Source: Tilletiaria anomala UBC 951
Lineage: Eukaryota; Basidiomycota; Exobasidiomycetes; Georgefischeriales; Tilletiariaceae
DNA: 40,178 bases
Assembly: GCF_000711695.1 (NCBI RefSeq)
Contig: NW_013546889.1
Location: forward strand, 1 to 40,178
Direction: 5' to 3'
Position 1 is the first letter of the stretch. Every line of letters begins with the position of its first letter. This document shows positions 29,901 through 40,178 of the stretch, in pieces. The notes beneath the pieces are model-generated. The model searched no databases, was not told the origin of the DNA, and saw only the letters and a program-made list of their open reading frames with translations. The position numbers and the translations under genes were made by a program.

Positions 29901-32900
29901 CAGGGTGGCCGGCAGATGCACTGACCAGCTTTGCTACCTTCCGCAACCTCCCAGGTGACGACGGCCGGACTGCCAGCGACTCGCTCGTGGAGCTTGAGGA
30001 GCTGGCCGAGGACAACGAGCAGGTCCCCGTCTCGGTGGCTGCAGGCGCTGGCACAGAGAGGCACTGGCTGGAGCTCAACTACAACTCGACTATGTTTGAC
30101 GCGCAGGAGGCTAAAGCACTGGCCAACGACACCTGCTCCATCTGGAAAAAGCTCCTGACCAAAGGCGGCCATAAGGACGTTGATGCGCTCATTGGTTTCG
30201 TCCAGCCAGTGCCACGCGCACCGGCGGCTGTTGCAGATCTGCACAGGCAATTCGACGGCATCGGCAGCCAATCCCCGGTCTCTGCTGCGGCGGGGACTGA
30301 GCCTAAGCCAGAGTTCAAGCTCTCCACAGAGCTTGGTGCGCAATTGGAGCAGAAATCAGCAACCACGGGCCTGAGGGAGCAGCTTGAGCGCATATGGTGC
30401 GATGTACTTGCGATTCCGGAACAGCGTTGTCCACACGACGTTCCTTTCTCCGAACTCGGAGGCAGCTCGCTCGCTTCGATGCGTCTGATTTCTGCTATGC
30501 GTAACGCTGGCATTAAGGCCAATGTGTCGGATCTCCTCCAGGCTAACACCATCTCGTGCCTGGCCACTAGGCTGCTCGGCAAAGCGCGCCAGCAAGACAA
30601 TGCAACACACGCTTCAACGAGTAAGATCAAACCGGGATTCACAGTGGTGTCGCGACAGGCTGAGGCAGACACTGCTGTGCTCGACTCCGCTTCCTGTCAA
30701 GAACCGGCTTCAGCGGCAGAAGACTCGCCGCCTGCTGACGCTGAGGCGTTCTCCACGTTCGAATGCACACCCGTCCAGCTGGCAGTTCTCAGTGCCGCGT
30801 CCGTTCACGACGATACTATCCAAACAATAACAGATGACAGCGACAGTGCCTCACCACTGCGCTCAACGCCGTACTGTGCCGAACTCACCTTCAGTGTCAG
30901 GAGCGACATCGACCCTGTGCGGCTGAAGAGGGCCTTCCATTGCCTGGTTGACAGCCACGACATCCTTCGGACGGCCTTTGTTGCCAGCGAAGGCGACAAA
31001 GAGGGGGGGGCAAGCTTTCGAGCGATTTGCTACCCGCCTGGATCGCCTCGAATTCCCAGTCTTGAGCTCGACACCACAACTTCGGCCCACCAGGATCCTC
31101 TACCCACGGCCACCGGCACGGTGGCCTGGAAGGCCGCGCTACAAGGAAGAAAGCTGGTGTGGCATATCTCACATGCCCTCTACGACGGTGCGACCCTCGA
31201 CATCTTCCTACGAGACCTTGACATTCTCTACACGCAGCTCGGCCTGCCTCATGCCGTCGGCGTCGCGGACCTCGGTGTGTCTAGACACAGCTATGCCAAG
31301 TTCGCCAAGGTTGCCAACCGGTGGGCCGACGACCAGGCCGCGGCTTCGTTCTGGTCGCAACGCCTTGCCGGTGCCTCCCTAACGCAGCTGTGGCCATCTG
31401 TGGCAGACAACGTGCCCTGTGCCACAAACCAGATCGAAATCGACTCTGAGGGAAGCCTCGAGACGGCAGCAAGTCGACTTGGCTGCCTGCCGGGTGCCCT
31501 TGTCCGCGCTGCCGTGGGCCTGCTCCTCTGCCAGCTCCATGAAACGGACCATGTCGTCTTTGACTGGGTCTCGTCCGGTCGGTCCGTGCCTGGCTTTGAT
31601 GAGACAGCCGGCCCCATGGTGGCGACCTATCCCGCGAATGTGACCATCAACCGCCAGGAGGACGACGCAGCAGAGACGATTCAGCAGATAGCTACCCGGA
31701 TTCAAGAGGAACTCATCCAAGAGATGCAGCACGAGCATTTCGGCATGAACCGCATCCTCCGAGCAGCAAAGCTCTCGGGGCAGCGCAGCCAGCTTTTGGT
31801 CACCTATCAAGCCCCCGCCGTACGTCGGCCGAAGGAACGCATCGTAGAATTCGAAAGAGGCTCTATGACGCTCGACTATGTTGTTTCGCTTGAGGTCCAA
31901 GATCGGACCGCCCTCGTGGGTCGCCCCTCGTTCCGTACCACGACGGTTTACGACGCCCAAGTCCTGTCACGCGGCGATGCCATCTCCTTGACCCAGCAGC
32001 TTGGCTATTTACTCGGCGCACTCAGCAAAGCTGCACCACTCGACACTGCCAGCTCCCCAAGCGCTCGCCTGCTGAGCCTCTCGATGGGCCCCACCGAGCT
32101 GGAGACAGCGCACGGGCTGTGCTCCGCAGATGCTCGACTGAGTGGGTCCTGGCCGCTCCTCCACGATCTCGTCATCCAGCAGAGCGTGGCGACACCTCGA
32201 AAAGTGGCGCTGCAGTTTAACGACGAGTTCGTCACCTACGCCCAGCTCGTGTTGAGAGCGCAATGGGTGGCAGACCACATCGTGGCAGCATTCGGCAAAG
32301 ATCGCCGCTCTGGCCGCCAACCTTGCATAGGAGTTAGTATGTCCCGCGGCATCGACATGGTCCTGGCTCTACTCGGGGTCCTCATGGCGGGGGCCGCGTA
32401 TGTACCCCTCGATCCGGACCTGCCCCATACACGATACCAGTTGGCGATCCGGGCGACCGGCGCCAAGCTAGTACTTGCCTCGCAGGACATTGTCTCGGCC
32501 AATGTCTCCCACGTAGACGCATCTGACGTCGAGTTTGTAACGTTGTCCGAGCTCGCCAAGAGAGCCAACCAACAGCAGCAGCTCCGAGAAAGACCCGACT
32601 CCATCACAGCCGTCGTCCAGCCCAACGATCTTGCATACGTGATCCCTACCTCGGGCTCGACAGGCACGCCCAAGGCCTGTGCAATCGAACACCGCAACGT
32701 TTCAGCGTTCCTCACGGCGGCGACGCGCTTCTACGGGCTGACGGCCTTCAGTCGCAAGCTGCAGGCGGCCAACTTTACCTTTGACGTGAGCGTGTTCGAC
32801 ATCTGGGGTACACTCTCTGTTGGTGGCTGCGTCATCCTGGCACCCAGGGGGGAGCTCTTTGGCGACATGGCTGGCGTCATCAACAAGACCTCCGCCACGT

Positions 32901-35900
32901 TCCTCGATCTCACTCCCACGCTCGCGTCTTTGCTCAGCCCTAGCAGCTTGCCCACTGTCTCCTCCATCCTCTTTGGCGGCGAGGCGCTCCCACGCAAGAT
33001 CCTCAAAACCTGGATATCGGAGCCCGGTGTCGCCGTCTTCAACGCTTCGGCGCCCACCGAGTGTGTTGTCAATGCCCTGGCACATCGATTCAACCGCTCC
33101 TCGGCCCATCTGCCGTACATCCCCATCGGCCGGGCACTCGGCCATTCCAGAATCTACCTTCTGGACAATCAGATGCGGCCCGTGCGATTAGGCCAAGTTG
33201 GCGAGATCTACATTGGCGGGCCGCAGGTCGGTCGCGGATACCTGGGTGACGAAGAAAAGACACGACAATCGTTCCTGCGGGACGTCACGATTAAGATAGG
33301 CAGAATCACGTTCCACGAGGAGCGCCTGTTCCGCTCTGGCGACACTGCCAAGCTGCACGGAGAGGGACTCGTTGAGCATCTCGGCAGACGAGACCACCAG
33401 GTCAAGCTCAAGGGACTCAGGATCGAGTTAGGCGACATCGAATCGCAGCTCTCGAGCTTGCCTGGCGTCCGACTGGCGGCCGTCCAGAAGGCTGTGGCGC
33501 CGGGCGGCGGCGGTATATTGTCCAAGGAGACCCTCATCGGCTTCGTCGAGCTCCAAGCTGCTCATGATGGGGGCCAAGCGGACGCTACAACCTCAGAAGC
33601 CCGGGTTCCCCTTGTCGAGCGTCTGCTTGCTGATCTGCAGCTACGTCTGCCGTCGTACATGGTCCCTGAGTCCATCGAGCTGGTACCGAACCTGCCTCTC
33701 ACGCCTTCGGGCAAGGTGGACCGGAAAGACCTCAAGAGGCTGGCCGATGCACTGCTCGCCAAGGCAGGTGCCAACAGGACCGACGCGATGAGGAGCGACA
33801 CCACCGCCCCCGAGGACGAAATTGAAGCCAAACTTGTCGAGCTGAGCGCCAAGATCCTCGGACACGCTGCCAAGCACGTCTCAACAACAGCGGGCTGGTC
33901 GCACCTCGGCGGCGACTCGATTGCTAGCATCCAGCTCATCTCTGCGTGTCGCAAGGCGTTTGGCACCCGTCTGGCGTTTGGAAGCGTCCTCCGATCGACG
34001 ACGCTGCGACAGGTGGCAGCCATGGTCCGACGCTCCACCAAAGCGACAACGGGCGCACAGAATGCCGATGCTGCATCGAGCTTGGAGCGCTCCGACTCTT
34101 CCAGGGCACTGTGCGTGCCTCTGACCCCTTTGCAACGGCGGTTCGTGCATCTCTTTGGAGCTGAAGGAGAGAGCGGGTTGGAACACTACTCTCAGTCTCA
34201 CCTGATCTCCCTCCGCGGCCGTGCAAGCTCCTGGACGCGCGAGGAGCTTGAAATGATGCTGCGCAACATCGAGGATCGGCATGCCGCGCTCTCGTGCACC
34301 CTTACGCCGCACGGCATGTCACAGGGCCTGCGGCCCCGCAGGCGCCTCACACTGCACCAGGAAGCGATAGCAACTTGCAAAGATCTCGGAGTCGTTTGCT
34401 CGGCCACCATCCACCGGGTCTCGCTCGCCGAGTCGCGCCTGTTTGAGGCGACACTGATCGAAGTGGGCGCAGGCAGCCAGAAGTTCGTAATGCTTACGGC
34501 ACACCACTTTGTTGTCGACATCGTCAGCTGGCAGATCATCCTGGGCGATCTTGCAAGCCAGCTTTCCAGCGGTCCAGCGATTTCTGCACTTGGACAGGCA
34601 ACCGACACGTTCCTCTCGTGGAGCCAGGACCATGACAAGCATCCGGGGCACATCACGAAGGTGTCAATACAGCCTCTGGAGCAGCTCAGCACCAGCAGCA
34701 GTTCAGCTCTGGCCCAAAGAGGCGGCGTTGTCTCTAACAGTCAAGAAGTCAAGCTCGACGTCGCATGGTTCTGTGCCAGTCGCGAGATTGACCTGGAGCA
34801 TCTGATGGTTGCGGCCCTCACTTGCTCGTTGCGAGACACAGCCACCTGCCGCATGAGCTGCACAGCGTCGTCGAGCGTGACCCTGGCCGTGGAAAGCCAC
34901 GGCAGGGAGCCGTGGCTGCAAGTTCAGGACGTGACCCGGACCGTCGGTTGGCTCTCGGCCTTCTACGCAGCAAGTTTGGACCTCTCGGCGATCGAAGACC
35001 CGATTACGGCCCTGGTGAGCGCCAAAGACGCTCTGTGCGTCGCCAAGCGCCGTGGCTACTGCCTGCCTGATGGTGAAGCTCTTTGGCCTGTTGTCATGAA
35101 CTACCATGGTCGTCGAGCTGCGTCGTTGGCAGCAGACTCAACTGTGTTTAACGATGTAGACCTCCCGACTCGCGAGGGGGGCCACGGTCTGGTGCGCGAC
35201 GCCATCATCAACGTTGAGATCGAGCTCTCCGCCGATGGCCGCAAACTCGATTGGACGGTCGAGGGGCCAGCCTGTCTCAACACTAAGGTCTCAGCGGTCT
35301 CTATGGGCATTAAGGCGGCTCTGAATACCATCATCATGCACGTTGCTCCCAGCAATCGACCATCGCGTCTTGGCCTGACGCTGGTCGACATCTCGGTGGA
35401 ACTGGATGCGCCGGCTTATGATGAGCTGCGCAAAGGTATCATTCCAAGCCTTGGCCTCGTGCCCTGGCAGCTCGAGCGCGTGACCGGATGCACACCACTG
35501 CAGACAGCACTTGTTGCGGCGGGAGATGGATCCGATCGCTATCGCAGCCATCGCGAGTACCAGGTGTCTGCCTCGCGCAATGTCACTTCGGCAGCGCTCG
35601 CTCGGGCTTGGAAGGCTGTGGTGCGCAGCACCGACGTGCTTCGCAGCCGATTTGCATATCATTCTACTCTCGGGCTGATGTGCCTGGTGCTTGCACCAAG
35701 TGAAGAGGCGTCAGTGTTCATCTCGCGGGATGCCACTGAGTACCAGGCGTGGCTGACCTTTCAGGGCGACCCGGGCCGGTCGCCTGTCGCTGCAGCGATC
35801 CTTGAGGACGAGTCGGGTATAGTGCAGAAGCTCTGCCTAGCAATCCACCACGCCGCCACCGACGCTTGGACCAACAACCTGATTGAGCAGGACCTGGTCA

Positions 35901-38836
35901 ATGCGTGCCACGCGGGGCCCGAAATGCTCTCGCCTTCGCCGAGCTTCCAGGCTGTGCTCGACTGGTACAAGAAGCAGGACCCCGCACAGAGCTGCGCATT
36001 CTGGACCGACTACCTTTCTGGCATGCCTGAGAGCCCGTGGCCTGTTGCAACCATCGAAGCGCGGCAGGCGTTGGTGGCTTCGTCGCCGCCCGTCTTTGAA
36101 CGCGCCTGGTCACGCACACCAGGCTGTGTATCGGCAGCGCTCGAGCGCATGGCGCAGCAGTTTGGAGTACTCGCCTCGGATCTGCTGCAGTTGACATGGG
36201 CCGTGTGCCTGCATCGCCGCTCGTTGCAGGACGTTGGTGCCGCACCTGCCGACGTCTGCTTTGGCATTGTGCTTTCAGGGCGAGACGTTGCCGTGGACAA
36301 CATTGAGGAGATCCGCGGACCGTGCATCCAGACGGTGGTCGCACGCTACACCTTTGAGCATACCGAGAGGGTGCACGACGTGCTTAAGCGCATGCAGAAC
36401 ATGCAGGACAGGGCCAAGACCCACGCCTGGGTCGGACTCGACGGAATCCTCAGGGCTACGCCAGCTGGCTCCATCCACGACCTCGTGCGCACGCTGGTCA
36501 CGTACCGCAACCTTCCAGGAGACAGCGACAAGGACGACAATATCAAGGGCGTGGCCAGAATGTTGCGTCAGGTAGACAGTGATGACCGCATCACCATCCC
36601 AATCTCAGTGACGGCCTATCCGGCCGGCGCTGGTGCCGACGCCGTCGAGTTTGACCTCCTCTACGATACAATGGCTGTGGCGCCTTGCGACGCGGTGTGT
36701 CTTGCCGACGAGCTGGCGCACACGTTCGTCGAGCTGATGAGAGCGCTCGAGTCTGGCAACAGCTTTGCCTCGGTCGAGCCACTTCCCGAGAAACAGATGG
36801 AGCTGGTGCAAAACAGCTGCACGAGCCGAGCCGATGCTACACTAGCGCCAGCCACAGACCTCGTATCTTTGCTGCTCGCCCAGACGCAACGGTACCCGAG
36901 CAAGATCTGCATCCAGCAGCGCGACACGTTCCTCACCTACCGCGACGTCGAACGCAAGAGCGAGCAGCTGGCGCGTCGCATCCGCAGGTACGGTCTGCCG
37001 CTCAACAGCATGGTCCCGCTCCGGTTCCACAAGGACCATCGCCTGCTGCTTGCCATCCTTGGCGTGCTGAGGGCTGGCCATGCTTACGTGCCCATCGATC
37101 CTGAGCTGCCCGAGCAGCGTCAGAACTTTCTCATTCAGCAGGTACAGGCGCGACTCGTGGTGCAGGACCAAGCATCGCATCCTGCGTTGCCACCCCTTGA
37201 CAAACTTCCATGCACCGTAGCCACCTTTGAAGCGCTCATGGGGGAAGCCGAAGCCGAGCAGTCAGCGGTGCACGACGAGGACGACGACCACGACTACGCC
37301 GCGTCGTTGCCTGTCCCATCTTTCGACGATGCGTGCTACGTAATCTACACCTCGGGCTCGACGGGAACGCCCAAGGGTTGCGTGGTCAAGCATGGCAACG
37401 TGGCGCAGTACTGCACAAGTTATGCATCTGCCAACGCGGTACCCTCGGACTGGACAGACCGCACGCTTACTATCAGTAACACGAGCTTCGACGCCTCGAT
37501 CTGCGAGTACTTTGTCTCTCTCGTAACGGGTGCCACGGTATGCTTTGCGACCAAAGATCAGATTCTCTCCGACCTGCTGGGCCAAGTCAACCATCTGCGC
37601 ATCACCACGGGCTTCATGACTCCTTCGCTCTGCCGCACCGCCGATTTTGCGGGTCAGGCGCCAACGCTCAAGCGCTGGTCGCTGGGCGGCGAGATGGTGC
37701 CAAGGGACCTTGTCGAGGCCCTGTCCAAGGGTGGCATCGAGGTCTACACCGGATACGGTCCAACCGAGACGACCGTCATGGTGGTCACAGGACGGCTTGA
37801 CACGGGCAATGTGGCTGGCTTCCTGCCGCTTGGACGACCCAACCCGGGCACCTTCCTGCGCATCGTCGATGGCTTTGGCCGCACGTGCCCCGCCGGAGCT
37901 ACGGGCGAGCTCATGATTGGTGGAGGCCAGGTTTCGGCTGGCTACCTGGACATCGAATCCGACAGCTTCTTCACGGACAAGAACGGAGTGCGGTGGTACC
38001 GGACCGGCGACTACGCCTGCCTGCACGGCGACGGCCGGATCCAGATACTGGGGCGCCGCGACGCGCAGATCAAGCTCCGGGGTCAGCGCATCGACCTGGG
38101 AGAGGTGGAGGCGGCCGCCACGTCGCTCGACGACGTCGCCGAAGCGGCTGTCGAGCTTGTGGGCGACACACTAGTGGGCGGTTTCTGCCCTGCGACCGGG
38201 CGCCACGCGCGAGAATGTACCCACGAGCTCAAGCACAATCTGGTGCAGCGGTGCCAGGAACGTGTGCCGCCGTTTGCGGTGCCCGAGCACTGGGTGGCAC
38301 TGGAGAGACTGCCGCGGACGCAGAACGACAAGCTGGATCGCAACGCGCTGCGCAAGTGGCTGGATGCTGCCATCAAGGCAGCGGCGCAGCGCCAAGAGGA
38401 GAAGAAGAGGACGACGACGACGGACGAGGCACCGCGGACCGAGCACGAGGAGCGCATTGCGCAGGCGTGGGCGCGAGCTCTGGGGATCGAGGCCGAGAGC
38501 ATCGGACTCGACGACAACTTTACAGCGCTCGGTGGCGATTCGATCAAGGCGGTGCGCGCGGCGACGTATCTGCGTGCCACGGCACCGAGCGACACCAGCA
38601 GCAGCGGCACCGTCAGCGTTGCAGCCATGCTGAGATGCCGCACCGTGCGAGCCTATGCCGTCGAGCTGGCGCGCGCCACCCGAGAGCACATCGCAGCGGC
38701 TGCGTCGCTCGTCAACGCCCACCCTGGCTCGGACTCTAGCCCCTCCATAACAGTGCTCAAGCCGGCCCGAACATCTTCACGAAGGATGCAGCGATTTGGA
38801 CTGCTGTCGCAGACGCGCAAGCCAATGATTGGCTGA
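17967..38836 (+). CDS. Giant non-ribosomal peptide synthetase NRPS-A (5 A, 6 T, 5 C, 2 E)
   Basis: Three exons (17967-21617, 21786-22861, 22951-38836) encode 6870 residues. The ATG at 17997 has a better context (A at -3, G at +4) and may be the true start. Approximate residues: N-terminal extension 1-200 (unrecognised); A1 205-695, T1 762 (AGADS); C1 845-1285; A2 1290-1800, T2 1874; C2 1975-2385; A3 2400-2930, T3 3022; E1 3080-3525; C3 3560-3980; T4 4078 (LGGSS); C4 4180-4605; A4 4645-5165, T5 5228; E2 5297-5720; C5 5750-6175; A5 6214-6705; T6 6769; then a 100-residue tail. There is no release domain at the C-terminus. Beginning with A and lacking an N-terminal C domain marks it as the starting synthetase. 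It probably makes a cytosolic, carrier-bound peptide of five residues, or six if T4 is charged in trans or by a neighbouring A domain, with two D-residues, then passes it to NRPS-B. Repeated A-T-C units recall ferrichrome synthetases, but two epimerisation domains and five A domains do not fit that family. Confidence 0.93.
18560..20390 (+). other. NRPS-A loading module: A1-T1
   Basis: A1 has VYTSGTTSVPKG, LLFDVSICDVFG, QLTPTVASL, NGYGPSE, YYTGDLA, NGLRIQVEEIE and PTGKVDG, so all main adenylation motifs are present. By-eye pocket residues aligned to GrsA-Phe are D,V,C,Q,I,S,G,V,V,K; no substrate assigned. T1 carries AGADSIG instead of LGGDS, with the phosphopantetheine serine kept. Confidence 0.8.
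21618..21785 (+). other. Intron 1 of NRPS-A
   Basis: 168 nt, donor GTAAGTG and acceptor CACAG, phase 0. It lies in the last third of C1 and joins FDLHF to DTTLVTESEAV, the usual run-in to the final helices of a C domain. Read-through gives a stop at about 21705. Confidence 0.9.
22862..22950 (+). other. Intron 2 of NRPS-A
   Basis: 89 nt, donor GTATGTC and acceptor CAACAG. It splits a glycine codon inside core motif A5 of A2; splicing rebuilds NSYGPTETTVD exactly, which fixes both sites. Confidence 0.95.
24120..28810 (+). other. NRPS-A module 3: C2-A3-T3-E1
   Basis: C2 has IHHALYDGWT near residue 2091. A3 has LFTSGTTGTPKG, FDVSCHDIFG, QLTPSVAQI, NSNGPTEATVD and SSGKVDK, with the same by-eye pocket as A2; a CAG-rich stretch codes a glutamine run near 25850. 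T3 has AGGDSIQ. E1 is an epimerisation domain: TAHHLVVDLVSWN near 3217, LEGHGRD and VGWFTNI. It should invert the residue loaded by A3. Confidence 0.85.
28840..30590 (+). other. NRPS-A module 4: C3-T4, no adenylation domain
   Basis: C3 has IHHALVDAWT near residue 3697 and follows E1, the place for a condensation domain that takes a D-residue donor. Only about 100 residues separate its end from T4 (ELGGSSLAS), too few for an A domain. T4 keeps the serine but has S for D just before it. Either T4 is loaded from elsewhere or the unit is skipped. Confidence 0.8.
30740..35390 (+). other. NRPS-A module 5: C4-A4-T5-E2
   Basis: C4 has ISHALYDGAT near residue 4315; the first His is Ser, while the second, catalytic His is kept. 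A4 has IPTSGSTGTPKA, FTFDVSVFDIWG, DLTPTLASL, NASAPTECVVN and PSGKVDRK; pocket by eye D,V,F,D,L,G,A,V,N,K. T5 has LGGDSIAS. E2 has TAHHFVVDIVSWQ near 5427, VESHGRE, RTVGWLSAFY and VMNYHG. Confidence 0.85.
35400..38690 (+). other. NRPS-A module 6: C5-A5-T6, ends on a carrier
   Basis: C5 has IHHAATDAWT near residue 5874. A5 has IYTSGSTGTPKG, FDASICEYF, TGYGPTETTVM, YRTGDYA and QNDKLDRN; pocket by eye D,A,C,F,S,G,G,V,M,K. T6 has ALGGDSIKA near 6769. The remaining 100 residues are Ser/Arg-rich with no catalytic motif, so the chain must leave T6 by another protein, most likely NRPS-B. Confidence 0.85.
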
Positions 38837-40178
38837 ACCAAAGGCCCCTTTAAGGACAGTGCAGTATTGCATGTACACAGCACATAGTAGTATGCAGTCA
38901 TCCCAACGTACGTACCATGGAAATGCATCAGTTGCAAATGGCATAGACGCTTGCTTTCACGATGCGCTTGCCCATGTTCCCGGCAGCCAAAAGAAGAAGC
39001 GCGCCGGACAAGCGTGATGTAGAGACCACTTGTGTTTGGAGCGGTGGCGAGGCCACGATGGGATACATCAGCACAAGGCATCGTCGATCAAGAGTGGATC
39101 TACGAAGGATGCATCGCGGGCAGCAGCAACATCATGGCGGGTGGCTCGGTAGACATCGATGCATTTGCCGGTGATGAGGTGCCGCATCTCAAGCTCAAAG
39201 CAAGGCCGATGCATGTCCGTGCTTCAAAGCTGTGCCACGCACAACCGACCCGCGGCGCCCTGTCGCACGTCTTGCCAGAATGCTGTGTCAGCGTGGGCTG
39301 GCTGCGTCATGGTCCATGCATGGCAAACCCCACATGCGCGCGCGTTGGCAGACACAGCACAACCTTTGCCATGTCATTACCGCTTCGCCTCGCCCCGTCT
39401 TGCCTTGACTCGGCTTTGCGAGCCTGCTTGCAAAACTGTGTGGCAAATTTTGTGCCGATCAAGAGGTGGTGGCCGAGGTAAGACCCAAGATTGAGCTACA
39501 TTCCGCTTCATCTTGTTATCTACTCCACGCTGTGCAACTGAAACCGGCCCAGCTCGACCTTTCCAAGCCCAACCCAGCCGAATCGGCCTGCCTCGACATA
39601 GAGTTGCCAAGGACGAGGTCCAATATCCAGAACGGCGCAGACTCTGCAACTCAGCCCAGTTGGGGTTGGCTTTGTGTCAAATCGATCGAGTCGGATACTG
39701 ACAAAGATCGCTCACATTTGTGTCGCCATTTGCCAAAAAGAAAAGCATTCCAAACTGTAATGCTTCGATACGGCCAAATTGTGTCGACTTTTGTGAATTC
39801 CTCTCACAAGTGTTGGCGTTTGTCCAAGCAGTCAATTTTAACCCAGACCAGTTGCGCCAGCTTTTGCCATAGTGAAACAGGGTTGACAATTGTCAAGCTT
39901 GACAAGGATTAACTCGAGCTTACACACACGTCGAGGGAGCCAAGTTTGACAGCACAGACAAATGTGCTGATCAGTTGTCGAAGCGATTGCGATTCGACAA
40001 TTGCCCAAGGAAGACAGTTCGAGGCAGACAAATTGCATTGATATTTTGTCAATGGAGTCGAGTTTGACGAACGCCATTTACATTTGTCTAGGCGACCATT
40101 CTTGACAGAGACATCTTCGCTGACATTTGTCAAAGCCACCGGGTTCGACAAAGATAATACGTTCCTCGAACCGCCGAG
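38837..40178. other. Right flank without a recognised gene
   Basis: About 1.3 kb after the NRPS-A stop. Open frames reach 149 codons but lack consistent codon bias, and no family is recognised. The first part should hold the NRPS-A terminator. From about 39660 the DNA is dense in GACA/TGTC half-sites. The next gene lies beyond the window. Confidence 0.55.
39661..40178. repeat. GACA/TGTC-rich degenerate repeat region with palindromes
   Basis: A hand count gives 12 GACA and 9 TGTC in 518 bp, against about 4 expected by chance. They include the perfect palindromes TTGACAATTGTCAA (39883-39896) and TTGTCAAGCTTGACAA (39890-39905), which overlap. Spacing is irregular, so this is a degenerate array or cluster of sites, not a clean tandem repeat. 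It continues to the window edge. Confidence 0.5.

Noticed and set aside
23018-38836. A separate 5272-codon gene beginning at 23018
   Set aside because: It would start at a GTG inside adenylation domain A2. The conserved motif NSYGPTE is rebuilt only by splicing from the upstream exon, so this is exon 3 of NRPS-A.
17967-38836. Ferrichrome or ferrichrome A synthetase (Sid2/Fer3 type)
   Set aside because: Five A domains, two E domains and a carrier-terminated C-terminus do not fit, and no ornithine monooxygenase or hydroxyornithine acyltransferase gene lies in the window.
39032-39481. A 149-codon gene in the right flank
   Set aside because: It begins with GTG, has no family resemblance, and a second frame over the same stretch is equally open.

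Overview
The window is a chromosome end of a filamentous or yeast-like fungus. It opens with about 15.7 uninterrupted CCCTAA telomere repeats, and the rest is almost entirely one subtelomeric secondary-metabolite cluster. Long GC-rich exons, very few and short GT-AG introns, CTCA-rich leaders and glutamine or serine runs suggest a smut-type basidiomycete (Ustilaginomycotina). That placement is an inference from style; an ascomycete is not excluded.

Layout from the telomere inward: telomere tract (1-94); about 1 kb of subtelomeric DNA with no recognisable gene; NRPS-B (minus, 7024 to 1094), a 1976-residue C-A-T-C peptide synthetase whose last 250 codons look disturbed; an ABCC-type full ABC transporter (minus, 12804 to 7975); a Con7-like C2H2 zinc-finger regulator with one intron (minus, about 15097 to 13762); a small two-exon protein of unknown function (minus, 16148 to 15572); a 1.8 kb divergent promoter region with an AT-rich core and a perfect 16-bp palindrome; and NRPS-A (plus, 17967 to 38836), a three-exon gene for a 6870-residue peptide synthetase. 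The last 1.3 kb carries no recognised gene but ends in DNA dense in GACA/TGTC half-sites and palindromes.

NRPS-A reads A-T-C-A-T-C-A-T-E-C-T-C-A-T-E-C-A-T: five adenylation, six carrier, five condensation and two epimerisation domains. It ends on a carrier domain with no thioesterase, reductase or terminal condensation domain. NRPS-B starts with a condensation domain and ends with one. The simplest reading is one assembly line split over two proteins. NRPS-A would build a five- or six-residue chain with two D-residues, NRPS-B would take it from the last carrier, add one residue, and its final condensation domain would release or cyclise it. The ABC transporter would export the product and the zinc-finger protein is the obvious local regulator. 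A multimodular, epimerising NRPS pair against a telomere does not match the ferrichrome-type synthetases typical of smut fungi, and I do not recognise the cluster as a described one.
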